Shown piece by piece: positions 19,554-34,255 of a stretch of DNA of 64,000 bases (positions are counted from its first letter, which is position 1; every line of letters starts with the position of its first letter). This DNA comes from Owenia fusiformis. Its lineage: Eukaryota > Annelida > Polychaeta > Sabellida > Oweniidae. The stretch lies in assembly GCA_903813345.2 (NCBI GenBank), contig CAIIXF020000008.1, positions 3,419,341 through 3,483,340 of the forward strand, read 5' to 3'. The notes beneath the pieces are model-generated. The model ran no database searches and was not told the DNA's origin. It was given only the letters and a program-made list of their open reading frames with translations. A program made the position numbers and the translations under genes.

Positions 19554-22500
19554 GGTATACCACATTTAGTAATTTCACCTTTATAATTGCTTATTTTATA
19601 TCTGTAATTTTACATGTAACCGGTGAACAGGGCTTTGAAGAATTAACATTTCCTCGATGTGTTAATAATTAAGTTATGATAGCTTGTCATTTTCTGATTA
19701 CTTATTTCATTATGAGTTAGTATAGACAAGCTGTTAACGAGTGTTTTATATTGCTATGGTATGTATTACATACTCTTTGTAAAGGTAATTTACAGACAGA
19801 CACAAAGCAAGAATAAAGGTCTATAGTCGATAAGCTTAAAGTGGAGATTACACAATTCATAGTCTAGATAATGTGCTTTGAATCTAAAACTTTATTAAAT
19901 TAATTCTCTGAACAGTTTTCCACGTAAGGTCGGCATTATAGGAAAATATAAGGTCGTGGCGTTTGTTAGTGATCGGTTTCAAAGTATAGCTCCGGATCCC
20001 AGTGGGGGAAATGTCACGTTTGCAGGTAAAGGGTACACTTATCAATAACTCTCATATTCTACTTTAAATACGCAAATCTGAAGTAGAGGCGTATCTTCTA
20101 CCTATAAGTCTTAAAGTGAGAATTTTTATGTTTGAGATCTCGGCCTTTTATTGATGAGACGACCCTGGACTTGGCATTCTGTTCTTTGTAAGTGTTTATT
20201 TACGGCCGCTATTTATTAATTGCGTAAAGGGACATTATCCTCGCTTGAATGCAACATGTAATTTCCATTAAAAGCTCTTGATGCTACAACAATACAACTG
20301 CCACTCTACAATACGTTAACCCCTGTAAATCAAGTATTTGTCTTAATTTATAACAAGTTGCGTAACAAAATAATATGGGATAGAGAGACTTAGAAATATG
20401 GGATAGAGAAACTTAGAAATATTTAGTATCTTGTAGTAAATTTCAGAGGAAGTTTAATAGAGAAAATATACATATGTATCGGTATGTATAAATGCTATAT
20501 ATTTGCTTGGGAGAATTGTTGATTTTCTGGTCGTGTTAAACCAAAATGGTTGTCTAGAAATAAATGTGAAGGTCTATCTATTAATCAATATTAGGATACA
20601 AAGTGCATCATTTTCACACCAGAACATTATGCACTGATAAAGGCAACGTAAGAATCGTTTTCACAAATAGCGGTTCTGAGATTGCCGCTGTCAGAGTATC
20701 CGATTTGATTTTGGCGTTACGTCTTATTTTCTCAACCAAACCAATTTCAACACGTAAACTGTGAATGTAAACCATCATGAGAAATCATGGCCTTTTATTA
20801 GCTTCACACATGTATGATATTTCTGGTTGAGGACAGAAAGATGTGATGAGTATCAGAATAAATGTTAACATTTCTTAGTAAACATTTCAGAGGTGAAGTA
20901 AGGGCCTGAATATAGTATAGGTAAAATTTGATTCAAAATCAAGTCATGTAATTATTACTTTCCGTTAACATTTTGACGAGGCCTTCTTTATTTCCCGTAG
21001 GAATGTTCAGGATTTATGATGGAGTGAGATAATCTTTTTTGATAATATTACGAATGTATTACATGTGGGCTCATCCTGTCAGTTGTTAAATGGAGATGAA
21101 GAGGTTCTCGTTGAAACATCCCTGTAGGTTGAAATACCGACATTCAGTTTAATGAAAATATACGTGAAGAAATACGTTTCCCAATGATCGATTTTCGCGA
21201 CAGTGCTGATTTCCAGGACACACGTCGCCTAAAGCCTGTTCTTAACTGTTAAGTCTCTTGCAGATTTAATGGTTCAAAATAAACAAAACAAAGAGAGATC
21301 ACGTATCGAACCACAGGGGCCCAGAAGAAGCCCTTTATAAAGAAAAGACCCAATAAGACTCTGTTTCCCAATCGAATAAATCAAATAGTACATTATATAA
21401 AATGTCCTACGAAATGGAAATTATACTTTAATCTCAAGTTTCCTTTTGAAAAGAGAATTGAGATGTCTGATAAAACATATGTAGAAGATATCAATTGAAG
21501 TTTTTTCGATGCAGAAATATTCAAATTCATTTGATAAATTCAAATTCAATAGAATGATCCCAATTTACTGTTATTTTATGCTTTAATTTGGGGTGAGAAT
21601 TTCATACATTGGTCTTCTTCATTGCATATGGCTACAATTTTTTTTATTACAAATAACACATAAGGACAACCGGAAACAAAACCTAATAAAACAAAAATTA
21701 GATGTTCGTTTTGGAGAACTCATATCCTATGAGAATCAAACTGATAAGTCATTGTGTACCCATGATGTCAGTGAAAGAGAAAAATGTGTTGAGTTTCAGA
21801 ATGTAAATTAATTTTATACTCAGACATCAATCGATACGTGAAACCAATATAAAAGCTATATAATAGTTTATTAAATGCAATCACAGTTTATTTGTTTACG
21901 TTACTATAGCAATAGCAAAATATTTTCACTCAAAACTAGAAATATAGTCTTATGTTGCTCATGAAATTAATACAATCAATTTCAATTTATACTGAATGAA
22001 GAAAATTTTTAAAACTGATATTTCGTATTATTTTAAGAGTATCACTAGGAGTTATATAACTGAATTTAGCCTTAATAACTTATGTGATTTATGTGACCCA
22101 GTCAAACACACGTGTATCTTAAAGTAAACGAAACATAATTAACTATTAAAAATTCAAATAGCTGTAAAGTTTTTATCAAACGTACAAATACTAACAGAGA
22201 ATATTACAAAAAAGTAAAAGTAACAATTCACAAAAGTGATAAAACTTACTACTTACTAAGTCTGCTTTTGTTCAAAGTTATGTGTCCGTACCATGTCTGG
22301 ATGTACTTTAACCAGCAAAATTATCTTCACACCTATAAAATCAAACTGCTGTAAAATATCGATGAATCCTACCCCCTGGAAGGGATGACATTGCATCGGA
22401 GAGGGAGCTCTCGGCCATCAATTGTTTACAATAGTACGCAGTAACAATACACCAGCATCCGTGCTTTGCTGAGAATTCTAGATAAAATCATGAAGACACT

Positions 22501-23441
22501 GTTGCTTGATAAAACCTCTTGTTGTTATCACATTGCTATTGAATAATCATCTTACATAAAGGTCTAAACCTTCAGGAAAATCAAAACAAGTTGTTAGAAG
22601 ATTATCGTCATCCAAATGCAATTGATATACGTGCAATACAGCATACATGTCCAAATGTAAAATATTCAGTACCAGTCATTTCATGGCGATTTTATGTTTT
22701 GTATTAAGTTATAGCACAATAACTGCCATCAATTGATTTTCAAAACAATATCAATATCCATATTTCCATTATCTCCAACGGCAATGAGGAATGTCAGCAG
22801 TATTAAATAAATCTGAAATTGTAAACTTGTCTAAATTTTTATCTAACAAGAACATATCAGAGGTTAATTATCCATTATAGTTACAAGTTTAATTTGCTAA
22901 TTAATGTACTGTGCAATAAGAAAGAGAATTGCTTTAAATCAACTTCATTCTTGGAGTTTTATTTTTTGTAACCATTTTATTTTAGGCATGTCCCAAAACA
23001 TTATGACAAGTTAACCAGAATATAAAAGGTAGTGGTCCTGTCTAATATGCACCCATTTGATACCTTTGTTTTAGGATTTTCCACACCGAACACCTAAATC
23101 GTTCTTGAACATTTTATTAATGTTTTTTAGGATTAGTTAGTTAAAAATATATATCCTGAATTCACAATTTTGATCCCCACGGCAAAACTTTCTTCTAACT
23201 TCCAAATTAAAATATAATGTAATGTAAAACCTAGTCAATGCTACAAGCCTCTGCAACTCCTTCCAACTTCTTGACTACACACCTTCTCACATAGGGTCTA
23301 GTAATCACTGGTAAGCCACATGTGCTGCCCTCTGGATCAAATGAAGTGGAAATGATTTGAAAGGGCTAATGGCAGATTCGTTTATTGTTCTTAGTAGTGG
23401 GGAGGTGGCGCTTATACGGGCCTGTAGATAGACTATATGTA
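19554..23441. other. 3.9 kb without a recognised gene
   Basis: AT-rich DNA with short scattered frames only. Around 22250-22330 the minus strand has GTAAGT-like donors that could end a non-coding first exon of the 13-kb gene, but nothing confirms it. No array, TIR pair or conserved exon seen. Confidence 0.4.
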
Positions 23442-23577
23442 AAACCTAAAAAATAAGCAATCAAAAGACCACAGTTTAATATTTATTATATGAAAAATAT
23501 ATTTATATTTTACATGCAAAATGTTTGTATATGATATTGCACCGATGCTTTTTGATTGCTTATTTCTTTTTAGGTTT
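23442..23577. repeat. 136-bp hairpin/MITE
   Basis: The left arm, AAACCTAAAAAATAAGCAAT then CAAAA (from 23442), is inverse to TTTTGATTGCTTATTTCTTT then TTAGGTTT (to 23577). The inner sequence is AT-rich. Likely a small foldback element. Confidence 0.75.
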
Positions 23578-24826
23578 CATCGACGCACTACTCCATAGAA
23601 ATGGACCATGGACGTAATTATATGTTTGCGTGTGTAATTATGAACGATGCATGGACCATGTATGATTTTGAGGTAATAACGGGACATGCATGAAACCCCC
23701 TGGGTATTAGAAAACCGATAACCAACAAAAAATGGCAAAATCAAAGGAGAGTGGAAATATATGGGACGAGAGACCACCGATAGACTAGATGCAAACCAAG
23801 GCCAACAATTGAAAATTTGCCTTAAAATTAGAAAAAGGATTATAGCTACTTCTAGCGTTTGTTCAACTTCTCTTGAACTTCTGTTGAACAATCGACTTTG
23901 TTATGCATCAAAACATCTTTTCTTCCCGCTTAAAATATATTTTTGACATCAGGTATTGCAACGACCGACCGATTATGGGTGCCATCAATTATTTATTCCA
24001 ATCCAGGTGCTATATATTAAATACCAGCTTGTAATTTACTAGTATAATGATAGATTTATGTCCCTAAATGAATGTTTTAACAATTGATAGACGCATTAGC
24101 ATGTCATAATCAGTGTACGGAGTAAATAATATCTCATCTGGGATGTCTTAATGCTTCTGTAGGTATTGTTGTTCGGCTTGATGCAAGATCACTCCAGCTT
24201 AGAACCAATTGATAAAGCGAAATTTTTTCATAACTAGATGACAGCGATGAAAAGGCGTAGCACATCTTTTCGAATAGTCTTGGCTGCCATTAGAATTTGC
24301 CGTCTCTTAGCCAACTAGTATATTCACACATGAAATTCCTAAAATCCAATGCATGACCTCTATTCAGTTAAAGCAAAATGGTCACTTACAAGCCAAAATG
24401 TCGTTAATCAGTATTCTATAAGATCTTTTGCAGTAAGTTGAAACGTAAGTGGCAGTTATGTCAGTAATTTAAGAACCCTAATCATCAAGATCACCAGCTT
24501 TCCTTGATACTATCATAATGTCAACTTTAACTACTGATTAATAACGGAGATTTCTCATTTTACGCCAATACCGTTTGCTATTTGGAATGAATCCACAAAC
24601 GCAACTGTGAAATGACCTTGGTGACATCATCGAAAAGTGCAAAGGGACCAAAAGGTGTAGTGGAACTTAGCAAGAAAAAGCAAACCTTAAGTGAATACCA
24701 GCCTTAGAAAAATAATGCCCATTTGTCCCGAAACCATGATCATTCGTCAAACTAGAACTAGTTTGGTGTGACTGGGGGTTAGTAGATGGAAATGGAAGCC
24801 CACCTAGCACTGTTTCAAAGTACAAT
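23578..24826. other. Spacer with a solo TIR end at 24747-24776
   Basis: No gene recognised. At 24753-24776 GAACTAGTTTGGTGTGACTG followed by GGGG matches the right terminus of the 808-bp element at 9.3-10.1 kb. No matching left end was found upstream, so it is probably a relic. Confidence 0.5.
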
Positions 24827-25343
24827 CACTGTTCCACAACTAGTTACTTCTAAGACGGAACGTCAATGTAACAAAATGGATGAACTTCCTGGATACGTTT
24901 TTTTCTCGATTTAAACCTACTTATAAGTCAGGTTGCGATTTATTGTTAGGCACAAAGTTGGATAATATAGTATAGCTTTTGGAAATGCTCTCGGAATTTG
25001 TTTGGTTTGATTTTTAGATATAAAGCTGTAATTTACATTTACATCATGCATTATAAGCATTGTAAGTCGTCAAAGTAACATACATTGGTAATATAATGGA
25101 CTTTCGTCAATGTAACAAAAGCGAGGGACTAAATATATGAATTGCAACTTCATTATCGAAACAAATTTCAAATCGAAGAAAGTTACTAAAACTAGACTAT
25201 ATTTTCTAGCTTTGTGCCAAATTATAATCTGCAAGTTGACTTATAAGTAGGTTTAAACCGAGAAAACAAAAAAGTCGTAACCAGGAAGTTCATCCATTTT
25301 GTTACATTGACGTTCCGTCTAAGGAACTAGATGTGGAATAGTG
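24827..25343. mobile_element. MITE/foldback family B, complete copy
   Basis: Left end CACTGTTCCACAACTAGTTA; right end, inverted, CACTATTCCACATCTAGTTC. Both continue through GACGGAACGTCAATGTAACA, AAATGGATGAACTTCCTGG and ACCTACTTATAAGTCA, giving arms of about 170-190 bp. A one-armed copy lies at 4930-5275, and a shorter relative sharing the AACAAAATGGATGAACTTCC module at 34281-34499. No coding capacity. Confidence 0.8.
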
Positions 25344-27987
25344 ACAATGTAACTGCAGGCGATTTGGACAATAGGTCTCGTACGATCTGCACCATCTATA
25401 CACACCGCATTTATCATTTCAAACAAGAACAAGGTTTTGTAAACCACAATAATTTTAATTTATTTATAGTAATATAATTCTCGACGTCAATTCAGCAGCT
25501 AAAGAGGCTGCGAGTTTTCCCAAGATAATTTGAAATGCCCTAATTGTTGATAAGGGCTTAATTAAGTTTTAAAACTAGGAATACTCCTGTCGAAAATCAA
25601 AAATGTTCAATTTATTAATGATGTTGTTATATCTTACAAAGTTTTAAAAACACTGCCTTGGTCGAAAATGCAGCATTGATTCGACATTGAAATGTACTTA
25701 TTGCTGAAATACATGGGGTGATCTATAAGTTTGAAAGCAATCTTCTACTTGCAGAAATATAGTGCATACACTCTACCAACAGGGTCGAAAAGTCATGACC
25801 AATCTGAATTTGAAAATAATATGATTGCTATGGTAACTGTTGATTAGATACCCGACGCTATTTCAAAATTCGAGTAAAATATTTTTTTCTAATTTTTAAC
25901 ATCAATGTTAAACCCTTTATAATGAGAATGACAACGCCAAATCTTTTGTTCATGTGTTCAAGTCTGCAGGATGCGTCTTTTTCGTTCGAAATTTGTCCAA
26001 ATGTTCATAAACACGACCTTGATCCAAACCAACATCAATTGTATTTAACCCGGTGAAACGGTATATAACTATGATTATGAGCCCCCTATTAAAAGGGAGA
26101 ACATCGAAAGCTGCCCATTTTATTCACCAAGACATTCCGTGGTTCCAAAGATCAAGCAAGAAAATAAAGTTCTTGTTTTTTGGATACATAGTTGCCAAAG
26201 GTCACACAATGAGGGGAACTCAAACAACTTTAATGTTTTATTATAAGTTAATGTGACTGGCAGTAGAAAGATTTTCCAATAATGATTATTGAGGATGTTT
26301 TTTCATAATTAAGTTCATCGATCACACAAATTAGTGCCATAACCTTTTTCATTGAGCGAACAATATTTGCGTGTATAAACAAATTGAATATTAATGTGTT
26401 GGGTAACACACTAATTTCGTTCTTACTGAATTGAAAGGCGCCAAGTAGCAAGATTTGACTCACCATAACAACCATATAACTGAAGGGGTCTTGGGTGATT
26501 AATAATATTAAATTTCCAGAGTACAATCAAAGAACATCTTTATTTCCACAGAATTTGATGATATGACTCTAAATATAAGATATTGATCGAAATATATATT
26601 GGGAAATTTATTGATCATCCTTTGTACATGTTGAAAAGTAGAAATCAAAAATTCCTTTGTGCCACACGGTAAGACTAAAAATAATTTTAACATATACATT
26701 TTTATCAATTTTATTATTAGACGTGTTGTTGAATCAAAACTTAAACTTTTTTCACTACTTTTCATTAATTGCACCATGCCTTATATCAGTCATTAATAAT
26801 TACATCATCATTTTTCATTTGCATACCACAAATATGTTATATACGTATATATATTTAAGCATTTTATAATACTGCTTGAAAGAATAAAGAAGATAGTCAT
26901 AAATATATATCTATTAAATAGTTAAAGAGAAACAAAATTAAGATCTTCTCTAAATCATGCGATTTTACACATTACTAATTACTTTGAGTTTTGTCTTCAT
27001 AGAGGTATATATACAGGCGTGTATTGAACGTTTCCAGCATTTTAATTTAAAAATAGTTTTATAAATGCCCCTTTTTACATTAACAAAAATATAGATATGT
27101 AGAACGTAATTTATAGTTTTGTTGCGTATTGAAGTTTTATATACATCAATAATGCACGGCGTCACATTGAAGAGTAGATATACTATTTTATACATGTTAT
27201 ATTTCTAAATCGACACCTCGCCTGTCGATTTTTCCTACTGCGGTGTTATTTACAATTACATGATGGGATGGAAATGAAGATTTTACACCATAGTACGCAC
27301 ATGCGTATATGTCCCTGTTTACGCAAATGCCAGCGTGTTAATGAATGCGGCCTCGGAAAGATTTGATTGCTTTCCAATTTATTTCCATATCTTGGGTGCT
27401 AGAAAAACAAGCAACGGCCAAACTGCCCTAATTCACGTCACCATACTAGTCAATGGGCAAAAGAGCAAACGCCTGACTTTTTATCTCGAGTTATGGATTT
27501 ATGTGGCCTCACTGGCCTATCTGAGGTTCTAAACCTATGTCTAAGCTACATTTTGACACTAAACTCAATAGGGGCCAATCATCTACTTTTTGAAATAATT
27601 GGTCTATCGTGACACTACCCCCTCTCTCTGCCGACAGTAATTGAAATTCATAAAAATGAAGGCAAAATTAATACGCCACTTGATTCGAAATTTTCCTTCA
27701 GATAACCCAAATAAACGCATTTTCAGAAGAAATGGCATGTTGTCATTGCAAAAAGATGACAACTGTGCCTACATACTAGCTTACTGGCTCGTCATGAAAA
27801 CTACTTTTTTCTATTCAGCGGAAGTGACGTATTAGGGCATTTGGCCAACATTGCAGAAATTGTAACCGGGGTGAAGGTCGTTATGCGTGCGCATATCCTG
27901 TCCTGTTTTGTCTGGAGAGTTCCATTAAAGGTCACAGTTTCAGTTCAACCCAACATTTAAAGGTAAGAATCAATAAATAAATCTCTG
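25344..27987. other. 2.6 kb downstream of PCSK2, no recognised gene
   Basis: AT-rich. Frames up to about 92 codons occur, some overlapping on both strands, with no domain or splice logic. Nothing supportable. Confidence 0.4.
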
Positions 27988-27993
27988 TTTATT
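27988..27993 (-). terminator. PCSK2 polyadenylation signal
   Basis: TTTATT on the plus strand is AATAAA on the minus strand, about 60 bp after the PCSK2 stop codon. This would give a very short 3' UTR; further signals may lie downstream. Confidence 0.5.
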
Positions 27994-28052
27994 GGCCAGT
28001 AAAGCTAACAATCTTCAATCTCATCCCCTTCTGTATTGTAATAAGCGCAGGT

Positions 28053-31000
28053 TCACTCTTTACTGGCACTCCATTTCTCATGCTCTCGTTTTACAACGCC
28101 GAGCTTAGAATGCTTTGCGGCAGCCTTGATCTGCTGCTTGGCGTAAGGAGATTCCTGAAAATATAAATAATGACATATAGGTGATGATGATTGGTTCATA
28201 CTATTCCATTACGCTTTCAGATGCGTTTTCTATATGTGTACATACTTGATAGGTAACACACGTAATGCCGTGGTCACATTTGCTCCGATTTTCAGTACCG
28301 GTGTGAAAGAAATTATGGTCCCCCAGGGATTATGGTCCCCTTTCTTAACGGCCCTTACTGGCCCTGATTGTGGATACGATAATAAGGGAAAGAAGTCACT
28401 ATATAAATCAATGGAGAGTAGGACCATAATTTGATAGGACCTCCTACCCTTTTACACCGGGACCCGGCCGATGAGTATTTTGTTCAAAATTGCATTCAGA
28501 TTTGAATAAAACACTCATCTGCCGGGTACCGGTGTCGAAGATCGGAGCAAATATGACCACAGCATAATAAGGTTGACCTTAACGTCCTGAATTTCATATA
28601 AACCAATAGCACTTGAAACCAAATCAAAGGAAATGGCTTAAGAGGCCACGTACGCCCTGAAGGCTAATATAACAATGTAAGATACGTTTCAATCATTAGA
28701 TTTATTTCCTCATTTGAGATAAACAATGTTAGGGCATGGGCAACTCTATATATTATTTGGATACGTGATTGATTACTATTCGCATTATGGCGATTCTGCC
28801 AAGGGGAAAAATCAACCACGTGGTATTTCAGTCAAGTAAGTCGTCCATACCTGACTACCATGTAACATCAGAGTCCAGTCGAATAGTGTACCAGTTTGGT
28901 GCTCATCGGAGTCAAACACAACGACCAGCGTCCATGTTCCAACTGGTGTCTCTGCCCAGGAATGGGTGGTCATGAATGGCCACTTTGTGAACCCATCCTT
29001 ACTATCTGCATCCCTAGGTCTCTTACTCAGGATCATCGATCTGAAAAATTCATCCATTTTCATATTTCATTGTGTTAATCTCAGACGCTATAAAGCAGCA
29101 AGTAAAATGCCCTGTCGGAGATTGTGATGTAATAAAATAACTCCATGCTCATACAGATCCTCACAAAAGGTGAATCTATGGACGTTTGCTCAAAAAGATG
29201 ATGATTGCCCAATGTTATTTCTATCTATACTGCATTGGATATCTTTGTATTTATTATTCATTCATAAAAGACTAATTGATAAGACCACAATCGCTTACAT
29301 TTATATGAATATCTTAATATGGTATCTTTGAAACTCATGAAATGCAACACAAAAAAGAAAATCATTAGGTCATTTTCCAAATCTAGAACTTACTTAGTTC
29401 CCATTGGGGAGGTAAGGTACATGGTGAGATCACCACGACGAGATGCCTTCACCGAGATGAAAGACTGCACGTGCTCCAGATACTTAATCTCATTATCCTG
29501 GCCGAGACACGCATCAGTATCGATCGTGAGAACGATAGCCACGGAGGAGTTGAAGGCGCTGGAAGAATTGCAAATAAATATGTATATAAATATAAATGTA
29601 AGAGCCAAAAATGGTTACATTACTAGTACATAGCAGGAAAAAGAAAACATTTAAGAGTACACAAAGAAAACAAACCCCAACTATCCCAAATCATAATCCA
29701 ACGTGAAAAGAAACAGTGTCTAATACCCCTTCCCAACATTCAAGTAGTATATAGTACAAATAAAATATATAATCCGAATAAATATTACTTCGAGGCTTCA
29801 TGTGGAATGTATAGTTTTTGTTTAATATATACTATATCTAGTAGTTTGCTCATCTTATTTTGAACTGTCTTAAATGATTTCAATAGAACGTCCCATCGGT
29901 TTGTTGCTCTAATAATGGTTTCTGAATGGTGTGGTCGTTTTTTGCACGTCGGCTTTGGATGCTCGGGATTTGCTGCATTATGACCTGAAACCTGTGCCTT
30001 CGATGACCAATACACAAATTCGATGAAAATTCAAACTTTCAAAAAAGGTTTTGTGGCTCGGGCCATCAAACATGTCACATCTTAACCAACTGTATACTAT
30101 ACTCACTATTTGCCTTTCACAGAACCAGCAGTACAGTGGAATCTTTCGGGCACGCTCTTCCAGTTCAGAGCCAGGTCGACGATGGAACCAGCATCAAGCA
30201 CACCGTATCCGAAGAGATGGTTGAACTCAAGACCAGCACCATTGATCGTCCAGTTATGATAGCCATTAGGGTCAAAGAGATGGTTCCTCTTGGAGGTAAG
30301 AACAGTCAAATGCTGCATGTCACGCCATGTAAGATCGGGGCTAAATAAATAGTATTCGTATATGTATAATCAGAGCTTGGATTTTTTATGAGGAGGGCTA
30401 CAATCGAATGGCATGACAGTGGGCTTATTCCTATGACACATTGTTTCATTTGCAACAAACCTAATATAAGATAAACTAAAAAATATCAATATTATTGTAT
30501 TTCAAATACCATGCCTTAAAATATTGATACAAAGGTGGCAACCGTTTGGTCTGTCATTTTGCAAGTCTATCTGTAATATTAAGCCAATTACACATTGATG
30601 ACATCTATATGAAGTAACGTTCTCTACTCCATGAAAGGGTGCGACAAAATGATATTCTATATAGTGCCTATTTTATCAAAGCATAAATACTATTGTACAT
30701 ACTTGGCATCCAGGGCAAGGGCGAAAACACCAGCAGCTTCTGGGGCTGCAGCAGATGTACCAGAATGACGAGTGGTACATTTTCCATAAAGGTCAGTAGT
30801 GGCCTAATAACAATGCAGAATATCAATTATTGGTAGGAATTTGATTTCTTGGTATACATACAATTCCAACAGTGTTTCCAAATATGAATGGACCATTGGA
30901 CAATAATTAACAATCAATAGACTCTGACGAAAATCTGGACAGAAAGGGCGGGAATCATAAAGTAAACAAACCTGTTATAGACTTTTTTAATGAGTTCAAA

Positions 31001-34000
31001 TTGAATTTAGATTTAATTGATATTTATAGGGTTCGTAATCCAGACGTAAAAAGATTTACATGGCGACAAAAAAAACTAGCAATAATGAGTAGACTGGATA
31101 TATGGTTATGTTCGGATGACCTTCAAAATGATATTGAAAAGGTGGATACTGACACTGGTATTCTTTCTGACCACTCTCCAATAACTCTTAATTTAAATAA
31201 TCTTCATATCAAAAGAGGTCCAAGTCATTGGAGATATAATAACAGCCTATCAAAAGATAAAGATTTTGAATCCGAATTAATTCAAAATATTGAAATATGG
31301 TCAAATGAGTCAAAAGATCTCAAGGATAAACGAGTTGTTTGGGACTTCATAAAATATAAAATTAGAGAGTTTTCAATTAAATTTTCTAAACAAAAGGCAA
31401 AAGCTAGAAGAAAATGTAGACAAGATCTTGAAAATAAACTGATAAAATTACAAGAGCAACTTGATAATAGCCCCAATGATATGGCCATTAAAGATGAATT
31501 TTACAAATGTCAATTTGAGCTTGAAAATATATTTGAGTATATTACACAGGGAGAACTGATTAGATCAAGATCGCAAAATTTTATTGAGGGCGAAAAAGGT
31601 ACAAAATATTTTTTGCAACTTGAAAAGAAAAATGCTGCAAAAAACAGTATAACACAACTTAAAAATGCAAAGGGTGATATAGTTAAAGATTTTTCAACTG
31701 TTCAGAGAAACATTTTAGACTTTTATAAAAATCTGTATTCCAAAAGTAACGCAAAAGTAGACGACAATAATGCAAATAAGTTTTTTAAAAATGTTAACAT
31801 TCCTAAATTGTCCGATAAGGATAAATTATCAATGGAGTCCCAAATAACAATCGAAGAATGCTTCAAGACAATGCAAACGTTTCAATTAAATAAGTCTCCG
31901 GGAAGCGATGGACTGACAATAGAATTTTATATTTTCTTTTGGAATAATATAAAGAACTTTTTTTATCGAGGCAATGAATTTTACTTTCACTAAAAAAGAA
32001 ATGTCAGCATCTCAAAGAGAAATATTAATGAAACTTATTCCAAAAAAAGGTAGAGATGCTCTATTTTTGAAAAATCAAAGACCTATTTCCCTTATTAATG
32101 TCGATGCAAAAATAATAGCTAAAGTAATTTATAAACGAATTGAAGCTTTTTTGGATAAATTGATACAGTCAGATCAAGCTGCATTTGTGAAAGATAGACA
32201 TATGGCCGAAATAGCAAGACTCATTGAAGATTCGATATTTTATACAAATGATAGAAACACAGATGGCGCTCTAATCGCAATTGATTTCCTCAAAGCATTT
32301 GACTCATTAAACCATGATTTCCTCTTTCAAGCATTAGAAACATTTAATTTTGGTGACTATATCAAATCTTGGATTAAAATACTTTATACTAACATACATG
32401 CCAAAGTTATGAATTTAGGATTTAGTGGAGAACAATTTAATATTGAAAGGGGTATTAAGCAAGGAGATCCTTTGTCCCCCATACTGTTTATTCTCTCAGT
32501 AGAGTTTCTGGCACAAGCAATTAGAGATGATCATTCAATCAAAGGGATCAAAATTGGGGAAGATAAGGAGATAAAACTTAGTATTTACGCAGATGACATG
32601 ACACTTTTTGTAAGAGATAAAGAATCTGTACACCAAGCAATGAGAGTGCTAAAAGACTTTGAAAATTGTAGTGGGTTGAAAACTAATTTAGAAAAAACTG
32701 AACTCTTCACTATTGGCAAATCAAAAAATGAAACTTGGGAAATTGGTGCACTTAAACAGGTTAGAGAAATAAAAGTTTTGGGTGTTTTCTTTAACCATGA
32801 TGAAACCAAGAAATATGAGCAAAATTTTAGAGTCGTGATAAATCACTTAAAACAAACTCTTAACCTGTGGAAAACTAGACAACTAACAATAATAGGGAAA
32901 ATACAAATTGTGAAGACATTTGGGTTATCAAAATTCAATTTTATTTGTTCGGTCATAGATACACCAGATAGATACCTTAAAGAAATCAATGATATTGTGT
33001 TTAAATTTTTATGGAATGGCAGGGATAAAATTAAGAGGAAATCATTAATTTCCGACTTCAAAGAAGGGGGCTTAAGAATGAGTGATTTAAAAACAAAAAT
33101 TAAAAGTGCCCAACTAAAGTGGGTTCAGAAATTAATTAAAGATACAAACAAGAATTCTCCATGGACTGTCATTCCAAATTATTACCTTCGTCAAAAAGGG
33201 GGCTTATTTGTATTGAATTGCAATTATGATATAACTAAATTGAATATTGATATGCCAAAGTATTATATACACATGCTTCAAACATTTATTGAATTGCCTC
33301 GTTCACAAACTGATATACCAGAGGAAATAATATGGAATAACAAAAAAATCACGATACAAAATAAATCACTCTTCTGGATAGAATTTTTCAATAGAGGCAT
33401 AATAAAAATTAAAGATTTATTTATAGATGGATCAATTAAAACATGGCACCAGATTAAGGTACAAACAGGTCTATCTGATGTATACATGCTGAAATGGTTT
33501 GGAATTTTAAAAGCCATCCCAAGAACTTGGCTTATAATTGAAAATAATGTCAATTTAGATGTAAAACACTGTAATTTTGATATTGTACATGGAAAAAATA
33601 TATATCAGTTTAACAAATGTACATCAAAATTATTTTATTCTATTTTATTGTCACACATTGTTGAACAACCAACAGCGAAAGGAAAGCTTAGTATAAAATA
33701 TGAATTAAACGAAGAAGACTGGAATTTTTACTATACATATTATCATTACATTTTAACGTATTCTAAACACAGGGCTTTTCAATTTAAACTTATAAATTGC
33801 ATTTTATATACAAATAATGATCTATTTAAATATAATGTAATACAATCGCCGATGTGCGAATTCTGTCATACTGCATTTGAAACGATTGATCACTTGTTTT
33901 ATCTTTGTGAATATACAAATCAGTTTTGGAACAGTGTTAAGCAACACATTTTGAAAAAACTCAAATATTTTGATTTAAACAATGTGCTATTTGGCTCTAA

Positions 34001-34223
34001 AAAATGGAGCAAATACGAAAATATGATTATAATTATTGCAAAATACTTCTTGTATAATCAAAAAATGCTACAAGAACTACCAGTGTACAAAAAATTCGAA
34101 ATGTATTTAAAATACTGTAAAGAAAATGATAATAAGATATGGAATGAATGAAGTGAATGTGTAAAATATACTTTGTAAAAATATATTACAGAAGTCAATA
34201 TGTTTTTAAATAAATTTTAAAAA

Positions 34224-34255
<32 letters not shown>

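Noticed and set aside
22250-22500. Possible non-coding first exon of the 13-kb gene
   Set aside because: Only GTAAGT-like matches on the minus strand support it; no transcript evidence is available here.
30100-30112. Apparent stop codon or GC donor at the end of PCSK2 exon 11
   Set aside because: The TAG straddles the GTGAGT donor at 30106. Splicing at 30107 to 29558 keeps the frame, and the GC alternative would not.
30926-34151. Reverse transcriptase as viral or bacterial-type (retron, DGR)
   Set aside because: APE endonuclease upstream, L1-type RT motif spacing, zinc tail, A-rich 3' end and target duplication identify a LINE.
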